Positions 8,946-16,451 of a stretch of DNA of 58,978 nt are shown in pieces. Below the pieces are notes generated by a model. That model had not been told where the DNA came from and made no database searches. It saw only the letters and a list, made by a program, of their open reading frames with translations. The DNA is from Bacteroidota bacterium (GTDB lineage: Bacteria; Bacteroidota; Bacteroidia; Chitinophagales; Chitinophagaceae). Numbering within the stretch: position 1 is the stretch's first letter; each line of letters begins with the position of its first letter. Where the stretch lies: contig JAFEAJ010000038.1 of the NCBI GenBank assembly GCA_018266455.1, forward strand, positions 1 through 58,978, read 5' to 3'. The translations under genes and the position numbers were made by a program.

Positions 8946-11336
8946 TTAAAAAGGATAACCAATACCAAGCTGGAACTGGCCTTCCTTCAGTTGCATATTA
9001 TAAAACCATCGGTTTGGATAATCTATCCTGCGGGGGTCTCTTATAATATAAGCCCAGTCGAACCTGATCACAAAATAATCAAAATCCATCCTGAGGCCCG
9101 TTCCAATATCAACAGCAAATTCTTTATAAAACCTGTTGAATGCAAAGTCAGAGCCTTTAAGGCGCTGGATCACCGATTGTGTTGTATCAGGAATGTTCCT
9201 GTTCCAGATATTGCCAGCATCGATATACAATGCGCTTTTTAACTTAAACCCGAATATGGTAGCAATATTGAACCTGTATTCAGCATTGGCTTCAATTTTT
9301 ACGTCGCCAAATTTGTCAACGCCGCTGGTGTCATAATAATAAGATGACCCAAGGCCCAATTGCCTCACTTGCCAGCCACGCATGCTGTTCGGCCCGCCTG
9401 CAAAAAATGCTTTATAAAAAGGAAGCGTTTGTAAAGTGCCTTTGCCGTTGCCATATTCAAGCCCGTAGCCAATATAGCCTCGGACAGCCCATTGGGTTTT
9501 TTTAAAATCAACATGGTGCCTGTATTCAATATCCCCTTTTATGAAACGAAGCAATGGCCCGTTATTGAAGCCTTTGAAAAACCCTAATAGTGTCCCGCTT
9601 TCTTCAGCAGTCATTCGCAGGAAATCGGTATTCAGCCCCCATCGGTCAGAAATGCGCCCATAGGCATTAGATGAATTGTAAATAAATTGTCGGCTTACTA
9701 CAAGCCCGGTTTTAAATGCCAGCCTTAATGAGGGCACTGCCTGGAAAAGGTGCTCGAGGCTATCGCCGATCTGAACAAGGTAATTATATTCTATGTTGAT
9801 CGGCCTTAAAATGTAAGACCTGTTTTGAGTAACCCATTCCCATCCTAAAGATGATTCAATGGAGCTAAGGCTGAAAAAGCTTTTCCTGTCTGTATAAGAA
9901 GCATTTAAATTTAAGATGGTGCGCCTGCTGTCTGCATTTTTAAACCACCAGAAAGAAGGAGATTGAGGCAATGAAACAGAATGTGAAAAGGAAGATTGTG
10001 TGGTTTGAATAAAATCAGCCCCGAATTCAACTCCTGCATGTAAACTGGTATTGGTCTGTATTGAACTTCTGAAGGCATTCCTGTTGCGAAGGGAAATATT
10101 TCCTCCCAGCCCGAATAAATTGGTAGCGGTCAGAATATCGTTTGTGTTATAACTGGCTTCCAGTGCAGCGCCAAGTGTTTGTTTTTTGGCAGGATATAAC
10201 CTCAAAGCAGCATTTAATAAAGAGTCGGATTTTGGAGATCCGGAAAAATCAAGCACAGCTCTTTGCCAGGCGCCCATTTGGTTGCCAAAAATGTTGAGCG
10301 TTTTATAATAATTGTCCAGGCTGTAAAGGTTTCCCGGATGAATAGGCAGGTTTCGGTAAATGGCTTGTTCCCTGAATTTATTAGTTCTCGATATGACCGA
10401 TATTTCTCCCCGGGTTGAAGTATCGGGCTTAATATTTGCCGTGGTATCTTCTATCAAAGGCAAATCCGGATACACCGTAATGCTGTCGATATAATATTTT
10501 TTCAATTCGATGGAATCCTGCGGGGGCCTTTGTTTTATAGCTACGTTAATGGTCGGGTTTTCTCTCTTTTTCCTCAAGTCCTCCAATAATTGTGCTTGTT
10601 GAAATGGGTCAAGTGTTGGATCGATCAGGGCCGAAAGCACCGTGTCCCGTTCTGCGTAAATGTCTTTTATCGAAAATTTATAATAGCCATTGTTTCGGAA
10701 CAGGGTGATCAGCCTTTCCAGCTCTGATGATACGAGCTGCTTCGAAAAAGGCCTTCCCTTTTTCAGGAAAGAATTTTTTCTGTTCTCGAGCGCAAGCTTC
10801 TGTAATGCCGGCGACTTCAGGTCATAGGCAATGGAATCAAGCTTGAGGCTTTTTCCAGGGTTAACTTTGAAAGTTACAGTAGTGCGGTACTCAAAATATT
10901 TTTTTTCACGATTGCCCTTTTTGTGCACTACCGTATCTATTTTTATTGCGTCTTTAATAGATGGATTATAATAGCCTACCGAATTCAGAAGAGCAATCAT
11001 AAAATTGTTCGACCGCGTTACATTTGCTGTGTCAAAAACCGGAGGGTAAGGAAGCTTTTTGTAAATGAAAGGCGGGGGCCAGATCCTAAATGCAGTAACC
11101 GTCCTGGACCGAAGACTGTCGTCAAGTTGGTTAGCGAGCCGCAAAGCCAGGTCTTGTTTTTCGCTGGCCTGCAAATTACCTTCAACTTTTATCAGTGTTT
11201 TGAATACAAAAGGCTTGTTTTTTGGATGCTGTCCCTTCTTTGGGGCCACGCATGAAAAAAAGAACGCTGTCATTGCCATGGTCAGCACAATTGCTGGTTT
11301 GAAGAAAGATACAGTAACTTGCCGGCCAGATAGCAT
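8946..11336 (-). CDS. tamL: Translocation and assembly module lipoprotein TamL (BamA/TamA family)
   Basis: A 796-residue outer-membrane protein. The N-terminus has a lipoprotein signal ending FFFSCVAPK, with Cys29 acylated; a lipoprotein leader is the hallmark of the Bacteroidetes TamA homolog TamL. POTRA-like repeats occupy about 45-370, and the C-terminal half is a 16-strand-type Omp85 barrel. The barrel contains the conserved AFFAGGPNSMRGW loop and the strands toward the C-terminal FQLGIGYPF. It would insert or export surface and outer-membrane proteins. The usual partner TamB is not in this window. It is transcribed divergently from the methyltransferase gene at 11409, with only about 72 bases between them. 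Confidence 0.9.
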   Translation of the reverse strand: MLSGRQVTVSFFKPAIVLTMAMTAFFFSCVAPKKGQHPKNKPFVFKTLIKVEGNLQASEKQDLALRLANQLDDSLRSRTVTAFRIWPPPFIYKKLPYPPVFDTANVTRSNNFMIALLNSVGYYNPSIKDAIKIDTVVHKKGNREKKYFEYRTTVTFKVNPGKSLKLDSIAYDLKSPALQKLALENRKNSFLKKGRPFSKQLVSSELERLITLFRNNGYYKFSIKDIYAERDTVLSALIDPTLDPFQQAQLLEDLRKKRENPTINVAIKQRPPQDSIELKKYYIDSITVYPDLPLIEDTTANIKPDTSTRGEISVISRTNKFREQAIYRNLPIHPGNLYSLDNYYKTLNIFGNQMGAWQRAVLDFSGSPKSDSLLNAALRLYPAKKQTLGAALEASYNTNDILTATNLFGLGGNISLRNRNAFRSSIQTNTSLHAGVEFGADFIQTTQSSFSHSVSLPQSPSFWWFKNADSRRTILNLNASYTDRKSFFSLSSIESSLGWEWVTQNRSYILRPINIEYNYLVQIGDSLEHLFQAVPSLRLAFKTGLVVSRQFIYNSSNAYGRISDRWGLNTDFLRMTAEESGTLLGFFKGFNNGPLLRFIKGDIEYRHHVDFKKTQWAVRGYIGYGLEYGNGKGTLQTLPFYKAFFAGGPNSMRGWQVRQLGLGSSYYYDTSGVDKFGDVKIEANAEYRFNIATIFGFKLKSALYIDAGNIWNRNIPDTTQSVIQRLKGSDFAFNRFYKEFAVDIGTGLRMDFDYFVIRFDWAYIIRDPRRIDYPNRWFYNMQLKEGQFQLGIGYPF

Positions 11337-11408
11337 AATCGGGATTGCGGTTCTTTATCGGATCAGGTCTTCCAATAAAATGTTTTTAATGAATTGTAAA
11401 TAAATGTG

Positions 11409-12155
11409 ATGCTTGTAAAATCACAGGTCAAATATATTCAAAGTTTAAGCCAGAAAAAAGTTCGGGATAAAGAAGCTGTATTTGTTGCTGAAGGGCCAAA
11501 AATAATTAACGAACTGTTGCATGCCGAAAATACTGCGCTCCTCCGCCTGTATGCCCTGCAAACCTGGGCGGATGAATACCGTAAATCAACAGCTGCCATT
11601 GAAGGCCAGCCCATTGTTGTAAACGAAAACGAACTGGAAAGAATATCGTTCCTGCAAGCGCCAAACCAGGTGCTGGGCATTTTTAAAAAGCCTTTTTTCA
11701 AAAAAAAAAATTGGACGGGAAAGATATCACTGATGCTGGACTGCATCCAGGACCCCGGCAATTTAGGGACAATGATACGAACAGCCGATTGGTTTGGTAT
11801 TGAAAATATTATTTGCAGCACAGACAGTGTTGATGCGTTCAACACCAAAGTCGTTCAGTCATCCATGGGAAGCATTGCCCGAGTGAATGTGCAATACGAA
11901 GATTTGAAAAATTTTGTCCAGGCGCATGCTGCGATCCCCGTTTATGCAACAGCATTAGACGGTGAAAATTTATTCATGATAAAAAAACCCAATGAAGCTT
12001 TCATTTTGATTGGCAATGAATCAAAGGGCATACATAAAGAATTATTTGAATTGGCAGAACGAAAAATAACCATCCCTAAAAACGGGTATGCCGAATCTTT
12101 AAATGCATCTGTCGCAGCAGGGATCATACTGGCTTCTATGCGTGGTGCCATATAA
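11409..12155 (+). CDS. TrmH family RNA 2'-O-ribose methyltransferase
   Basis: A 248-residue SpoU-class methyltransferase. ATG 11409 is preferred over the GTG immediately before it. An N-terminal substrate-binding domain covers residues 1-95. The trefoil-knot SAM domain has motif 1 QDPGNLGTMIRTADWFGIEN, motif 2 FILIGNESKGI and motif 3 SLNASVAAGIIL. It methylates a ribose 2'-OH in rRNA or tRNA, but the exact site cannot be read from the sequence. A second TrmH-family gene, rlmB, is at 44569-45303. The gene sits divergent to tamL. Confidence 0.9.
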   Translation: MLVKSQVKYIQSLSQKKVRDKEAVFVAEGPKIINELLHAENTALLRLYALQTWADEYRKSTAAIEGQPIVVNENELERISFLQAPNQVLGIFKKPFFKKKNWTGKISLMLDCIQDPGNLGTMIRTADWFGIENIICSTDSVDAFNTKVVQSSMGSIARVNVQYEDLKNFVQAHAAIPVYATALDGENLFMIKKPNEAFILIGNESKGIHKELFELAERKITIPKNGYAESLNASVAAGIILASMRGAI

Positions 12156-12205
12156 AAAATGTTAAGTGCTGTTTGATCGGAGCAAAAAAAGATTGGTATT
12201 TTGCT

Positions 12206-12216
12206 GTTCTTATGTT
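12206..12216 (+). promoter_or_regulatory. Possible -7 element for the CBS-domain gene
   Basis: The bases TATGTTTG fit the Bacteroidetes -7 consensus TAnnTTTG about 60 bases upstream of the CBS gene start. A clear -33 TTTG at the usual 17-23 base spacing is not present, so support is weak. Confidence 0.25.
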
Positions 12217-12275
12217 TGATTAAAATCAGTGCCTGGAAAACAAAAGAAAATTATCTTTAAACTCAAAATAGATAC

Positions 12276-12731
12276 ATGAAAACAGTTAAGGACCTTATCG
12301 AAAGCAAGGCTAAGGCTTTTAATGTTATTGAACCTGGCACAATGGTTATTGATGCACTGAGCGTGCTCAATTCAGTAAACCTCAGCTACCTCATTGTAAT
12401 GGATGAGCATGAGTTCAAAGGGATTTTTTCAGAAAGAGATTATGCCCGCAACCTGATATTGAAAGGGCGTTCAAGTGCCAACACGCCGGTAAAGGAAGCA
12501 ATGTCGACCGATTTCCCTTTTGTTGAATTAAACGATACGGTTGAATATTGCATGAACCTGATGAATACCCGCAAAGCACGGTACCTGCTCGCTTTTGACA
12601 AAGGCATGTTTGTGGGGGTGGTCACCATCCATGACTTGTTGCGACAGGTTATTTTTAACCGTGAAGATGTTTTTGACTATTCTGCAGCCAAGCAACTGCT
12701 GGATGACCATGAAAATGCAAGATTTTTTTAA
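12276..12731 (+). CDS. CBS-pair domain protein
   Basis: A 151-residue protein made almost entirely of two CBS motifs at about 8-62 and 70-125. Typical motif sequences are NLSYLIVMDEHEFKGIFSER and RYLLAFDKGMFVGVVTIHDL. CBS pairs (Bateman modules) bind adenosyl ligands such as AMP, ATP or SAM and act as energy or redox sensors. This one stands alone and has no catalytic domain. It may regulate another protein in trans, but the neighbours do not show which. A short helical tail ends in HENARFF. Confidence 0.9.
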   Translation: MKTVKDLIESKAKAFNVIEPGTMVIDALSVLNSVNLSYLIVMDEHEFKGIFSERDYARNLILKGRSSANTPVKEAMSTDFPFVELNDTVEYCMNLMNTRKARYLLAFDKGMFVGVVTIHDLLRQVIFNREDVFDYSAAKQLLDDHENARFF

Positions 12732-12841
12732 TGATAAGAAGACCCGATGCCCTCTCTCTGGCCAAGGCTGGCAATTGAATCTTAAAGTAACCCTCACGCA
12801 CGCGAACAGGTTACAGGTTGGTGCCCCTAAAAAAGGATTGG

Positions 12842-13738
12842 CTAATCGTGCACTTTAAAATTGAAAATAAGGGTGCCCACCGATTCGCTTCCGCCGGCAT
12901 TGAATTTTATTTGTTTTGCTTTGCGTAGCGCAATAGCAACCATACTGCCTTCGGAAGTAGTAGAGCCTCTCAACTGGTAATCGGCACTGGTAACATTTCC
13001 GCCGGCATCCACATGCACATCAACAGCAACTTTTGCATTTTCATTAAAATCGTCAGTGAATGAAGGCGTGCCCACGATCTTTCTCCCTTGCAAGCCTTTT
13101 GAAATGGTGACACCGGAATGGCCTGTCCCGCCATTTCCGGTATAATTATCTGAGTTAGGGTTCCCGCCGGGCCTGCCCTGATCGCCTCGGCCACCGGCAA
13201 TGCCCTGGTTGCCCCCGGCTTTATAGCTGTCTGCATCATTGCCCCCATTGCCTGTGCCGTTAACCCCATTGAAAACTGCTTTGGGCCTCGGCTTGGGCGG
13301 AGCAGGGTTTTCAGCCGGCTTTGGTGTTGCCTTAACAACTTTTGGGGTAATGTCTTTTTGGATAATCTTAGTAGCTTCAGGTTTTGTAACGGGAGGCCTT
13401 TTTACTACAGGTGCTTCTTCCTTGTTGTTGTCATCCGTTTCCACCTCTTTCACAGCCTGTTTTTCAACTGCAGCAGTTTTTGGGGGCGTATATTTTTGCT
13501 TGTCTTCTGCCGAAGGCTTGCCTGGCAAATAGGGCTGATTGGTGCCCAGCCCCTGGTCGCTATTGCCAAGGTTCACTTCAATGCCGTCCTCCTGCAACGA
13601 TACCGGAGGGGCGGGTAAGGTCCAGGTGATAAAAACAAAAAGTAGAACAAGCGCTGTGCAAATACCCAGCGTGTACAGCGATGCTTTCGTGTTTTTTTGC
13701 GATTCAAAATGGTCAATCGAGTACGCCATATATACCAT
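12842..13738 (-). CDS. TonB-like periplasmic-spanning protein
   Basis: A 298-residue protein. A short cytoplasmic N-terminus and one transmembrane helix (about 22-42, ALVLLFVFITWTL) precede a long Pro/Lys-rich spacer (about 75-150, PAENPAPPKPRPK). A Gly/Asn-rich stretch follows, and the final 80 residues have a TonB-C-like fold (AKVAVDVHVDAGGNVTSADY). This is the layout of TonB-type energy transducers that couple ExbBD to outer-membrane receptors. No exbB or exbD gene is adjacent. The usual YP motif of TonB is not visible, so the assignment is to the broad family. MAYSID at 13729 is an alternative start. Confidence 0.75.
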   Translation of the reverse strand: MVYMAYSIDHFESQKNTKASLYTLGICTALVLLFVFITWTLPAPPVSLQEDGIEVNLGNSDQGLGTNQPYLPGKPSAEDKQKYTPPKTAAVEKQAVKEVETDDNNKEEAPVVKRPPVTKPEATKIIQKDITPKVVKATPKPAENPAPPKPRPKAVFNGVNGTGNGGNDADSYKAGGNQGIAGGRGDQGRPGGNPNSDNYTGNGGTGHSGVTISKGLQGRKIVGTPSFTDDFNENAKVAVDVHVDAGGNVTSADYQLRGSTTSEGSMVAIALRKAKQIKFNAGGSESVGTLIFNFKVHD

Positions 13739-14100
13739 ACGAAGTTAACTATTTGTAACAGATAACGATGCAAAATATAGCGAATTGCACAAGCAGGGGT
13801 TGAAGAAATGTTAATGTTGAGCTACCAGCCAGCTTATCCATAACTGCATTTAAACAAAAAAATCAATACTTTTAGCCAAAGCAACTTTGAAAAAGATGTT
13901 GCAATTGCTAAGAAGCTGCCTAAAAAAGAATATTGGAACAACCGGCAGGCTTAAGCTTTTCCAAAGATCATACAGGGTCATCCGATTTATCATCAATTAC
14001 ATGCTTTGGAAAAGTTGGACCGCTGTTGTATCAAATTCTTGAAATTTCTTTTTAGACAGCTTCTCAGGCTAAAATATATTTATATAAACAAACAGTCAAA
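13739..14100. other. Intergenic region holding MITE-like copy 1
   Basis: There is no coding sequence here. Most of its right half is the 154-bp inverted-repeat element at 13911-14064, and the remainder is AT-rich. The fucosidase start follows 36 bases after the element, so the element may contribute to or disrupt that promoter. Confidence 0.6.
13911..14064 (+). mobile_element. MITE-like element, copy 1 (154 bp)
   Basis: The ends are inverted repeats. The left end AGAAGCTGCCTAAAAA is the near-complement of the right end TTTTTAGACAGCTTCT at 14049-14064. A second, inner inverted repeat (CTTTTCCAAAG at 13956-13966 and CTTTGGAAAAG at 14004-14014) encloses a 37-base loop. A second copy of the same length and orientation is at 16269-16422. 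It has no coding capacity. The ends resemble those of full-size insertion sequences, but no transposase gene lies in the window and no clear target duplication was seen. Confidence 0.65.
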
Positions 14101-15540
14101 ATGAAAAAAAATTTCTTGTTCATTCTTTGTGTATTTTTTTCTTCGGTAGCCACTGCACAAAACTACAAGCCCACCTGGCCATCGCTCGATACAAGGCCTT
14201 TGCCGCAGTGGTTCAAAGACGCCAAATTTGGCATCTTCATTCATTGGGGGGTTTATTCTGTGCCCGCCTATTGCAAAAAAGGAAATTATGCTGAATGGTA
14301 CCAGCATGCCCTTATGAGTGGCGATAGTGCAACAGTGGCCTACCACAAAAACAAGTACAACAATATCAGCTATTATACTTTTGCAGATCAGTTTAAAGCT
14401 GAATTGTATAATCCCGATGAGTGGGCAAAGCTGATCGAATCATCCGGGGCAAAATATGTAGTGCTCACTTCAAAGCACCACGACGGGTTTGCAAACTGGC
14501 CCAGCGAAGAGGCCAGCAGGGATTGGGGATTTCCATGGAATGCTATGGATACGGGGCCGCACCGGGACCTTCTTGGCGACCTGTTCGCGGCAATCAGGAA
14601 AACTTCGGTGCATGCGGGCATGTACTATTCATTGTACGAATGGTATAACCCGTTATGGTTGCACAACAGGCCGAAGTATGTATCAGATCACATGTGGCCG
14701 CAAATGAAAGAACTGATCAATAAGTACCAGCCTGATGTTTTCTGGACAGACGGTGGTTGGGATGCTTCGGACACTTTATGGAAAAGCAGAGAATTTTTAG
14801 CCTGGCTGTATAATGAAAGCCCGGTTAAGGACAAAGTGGTGACCAACGACCGGTGGGGGAGTGGCATCAGGTTCCATCATGGGGGAGTGTATACTCCCGA
14901 ATATCAGCCGGACATGGATTTCAAAGATCATTATTGGGAAGAGAGCAGGGGAATGGGATTTTCGTATGGCTATAACCGTGAAGAAGATGCCTGGGATTAC
15001 AATTCTGCCCAGGTACTCGTGATTAGCCTCATAGATAAAGTAAGCAGGGGAGGGAATTTTCTGTTGGATATCGGCCCCGATGCAGACGGTAAAATACCTC
15101 CAATTATGCAGGAGAGACTATTGCAAATAGGCGAATGGATGAAAATAAATAACGAAGCCATCTACAATACTGTTCGCTGGAAAACGCCATCACAATGGAG
15201 CGAGGGCCGAACAGATTATAAACCTAAAAATGGAGGGGGAGATATTATGCTGAAACTGACTGTTGAACCAGACCCGGGATATGCAGTGAAGGAATGTTTT
15301 TTCACCTATAACCCTACTCAGAAAAATTTATATGTGCTGCTCCCAAAATGGCCTGGAAAAAAATTCGTGATCAAAGACCTTTCCTTAAAACCAGGTACAA
15401 AAATTGAATTGCTCGATACCGATCAATCGTTAACATGGCAGCAGAAAGGAAATCATATTACTGTAGATTTTCCTGAATTCGATCCTTCAACAATGAAAAG
15501 CAAGTATGTTTATGTTATCAAAATAACCAAATTGGATTAA
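14101..15540 (+). CDS. Alpha-L-fucosidase (GH29), secreted
   Basis: A 479-residue enzyme with an N-terminal signal peptide (cleavage after SVATAQ, near residue 20). GH29 hallmarks are present: DAKFGIFIHWGVYSVPAY near residue 40, YVVLTSKHHDGF near 118-130, and PDVFWTDGGWD near residue 217, whose Asp is the family nucleophile position. DKVSRGGNFLLDIGPDADG is the conserved C-terminal end of the catalytic barrel. The remaining 110 residues form a beta-sandwich. It would release alpha-linked L-fucose from glycans in the periplasm or at the surface. No fucose-catabolic or transport gene is adjacent, and the gene lies between two MITE-like copies. Confidence 0.94.
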   Translation: MKKNFLFILCVFFSSVATAQNYKPTWPSLDTRPLPQWFKDAKFGIFIHWGVYSVPAYCKKGNYAEWYQHALMSGDSATVAYHKNKYNNISYYTFADQFKAELYNPDEWAKLIESSGAKYVVLTSKHHDGFANWPSEEASRDWGFPWNAMDTGPHRDLLGDLFAAIRKTSVHAGMYYSLYEWYNPLWLHNRPKYVSDHMWPQMKELINKYQPDVFWTDGGWDASDTLWKSREFLAWLYNESPVKDKVVTNDRWGSGIRFHHGGVYTPEYQPDMDFKDHYWEESRGMGFSYGYNREEDAWDYNSAQVLVISLIDKVSRGGNFLLDIGPDADGKIPPIMQERLLQIGEWMKINNEAIYNTVRWKTPSQWSEGRTDYKPKNGGGDIMLKLTVEPDPGYAVKECFFTYNPTQKNLYVLLPKWPGKKFVIKDLSLKPGTKIELLDTDQSLTWQQKGNHITVDFPEFDPSTMKSKYVYVIKITKLD

Positions 15541-15561
15541 TGCCCGCCTCAATTTTAGCTC

Positions 15562-15613
15562 ACTGAATAAAAGAGGCTGTCTCGTACTTTTGAGACAGCC
15601 TCTTTTATTCAGT
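15562..15613. terminator. Long perfect hairpin after the fucosidase
   Basis: Two perfectly complementary 22-base arms (15562-15583 and 15592-15613) flank the 8-base loop GTACTTTT, starting 21 bases after the fucosidase stop. The stem contains AGAGGCTGTCTC. The arms end in A/T runs on both sides, so it could terminate transcription from either direction, and the next gene converges on it from the minus strand. Confidence 0.7.
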
Positions 15614-15725
15614 AAGGGGATGAAGAAAGTTTTTGCCTGCGCAATTCCCAGAGCGCTCATTTTATTTTTGATACATCTTCTTGCATATAAGAAAAGTAAT
15701 CTTTTTTGCGGGATCAGTGCTCCTT

Positions 15726-16121
15726 TCAATTCTGCTTATAATAGTTCATTTTGAGGTCATTTATTTCTCTGTCCCGCTGCACTTTCAGCTCATGCACTTT
15801 TTCCCTTCTTTCCTTCCTGGATAGGCTCGTGTCGTGTTTTGCCGACCATATTTTATCATTATAGTCATTTTTTATATCCAGTACCTGCAAATCGAGCTTG
15901 GAAGGCCGGTGGTAATAGCCGTATGGGCCGTAAGGATAATAATAGGGAAAGAATGGATTAAAACCGAAACCAAAGCCATAATAAGGGTAAAGGCCCCCGC
16001 TAACTATCACTCTCGGCGCATGATAATAAACACCTCCACCACCACCGGAATGGCCTATGCGCTGTGCCGATACTGTTCCGGCCAATGCTAACGAAATCAT
16101 TACAATTAACAACTTTTTCAT
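15726..16121 (-). CDS. Small exported Gly/Tyr/Pro-rich protein
   Basis: A 131-residue protein with a clear signal peptide (MKKLLIVMISLALAGTVSAQ). A low-complexity Gly/Tyr/Pro/Phe segment follows at about 23-72 (for example GFGFGFNPFFPYYYPYGPYG). The tail is charged, helical and Lys/Arg/Asp-rich, probably coiled coil (about 75-131). Its start is preceded by AAAGGAGGCGTT, a near-perfect Shine-Dalgarno sequence, which is unusual in this phylum. It does not match a family I can name. An envelope or extracellular location is inferred. MITE-like copy 2 begins about 150 bases upstream. Confidence 0.75.
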   Translation of the reverse strand: MKKLLIVMISLALAGTVSAQRIGHSGGGGGVYYHAPRVIVSGGLYPYYGFGFGFNPFFPYYYPYGPYGYYHRPSKLDLQVLDIKNDYNDKIWSAKHDTSLSRKERREKVHELKVQRDREINDLKMNYYKQN

Positions 16122-16133
16122 AACGCCTCCTTT
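16122..16133 (-). promoter_or_regulatory. Strong Shine-Dalgarno sequence
   Basis: Read on the minus strand, AAAGGAGGCGTT directly precedes the ATG of the Gly/Tyr-rich gene. The AGGAGG core is about five bases from the start. Bacteroidetes genes generally lack such a site, and most starts in this window have none. Confidence 0.6.
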
Positions 16134-16268
16134 TTATATGTGTGAGATATAATATAGACGCAAATTCCACACAAAAGTTTCCCTCATCAAAAATCTATAA
16201 CCTTTCGATAACAAAAGTTAGTGAAAAAGTAAAATAAGTTTTTTGAGGAAATTTAACAACGATTGATA

Positions 16269-16422
16269 AGAAGCTGTTTAAAAATGAGTATTGCAATTAC
16301 CAACACGCTTGTTCTTTTCTAAAGCTTATAAAAGACCAACTGATTTGTCATCAATTATAAACTTTGGAAAAGTTGAATCCACTGTTATATGAAATTCCAG
16401 AGATTATTTTTAGACAGCTTCT
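16269..16422 (+). mobile_element. MITE-like element, copy 2 (154 bp)
   Basis: This copy has the same length and orientation as the one at 13911-14064, and is roughly 70% identical by hand alignment. The left end is AGAAGCTGTTTAAAAA and the right end TTTTTAGACAGCTTCT at 16407-16422, identical to copy 1 on the right. The inner repeat is CTTTTCTAAAG (16314-16324) with CTTTGGAAAAG (16362-16372) and again a 37-base loop. The one difference in the left inner arm keeps pairing as a U-G wobble in RNA. The 330-base intergenic gap it occupies holds no gene. Confidence 0.65.
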
Positions 16423-16451
16423 AAGCTTCCTTATGAAGTTGCTTGTGGTTG

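Noticed and set aside
13911..16422. A composite transposon with the two MITE-like copies as its ends
   Set aside because: Both copies are in direct orientation, neither encodes a transposase, and no target duplication was seen, so the region between them is not shown to move as a unit.
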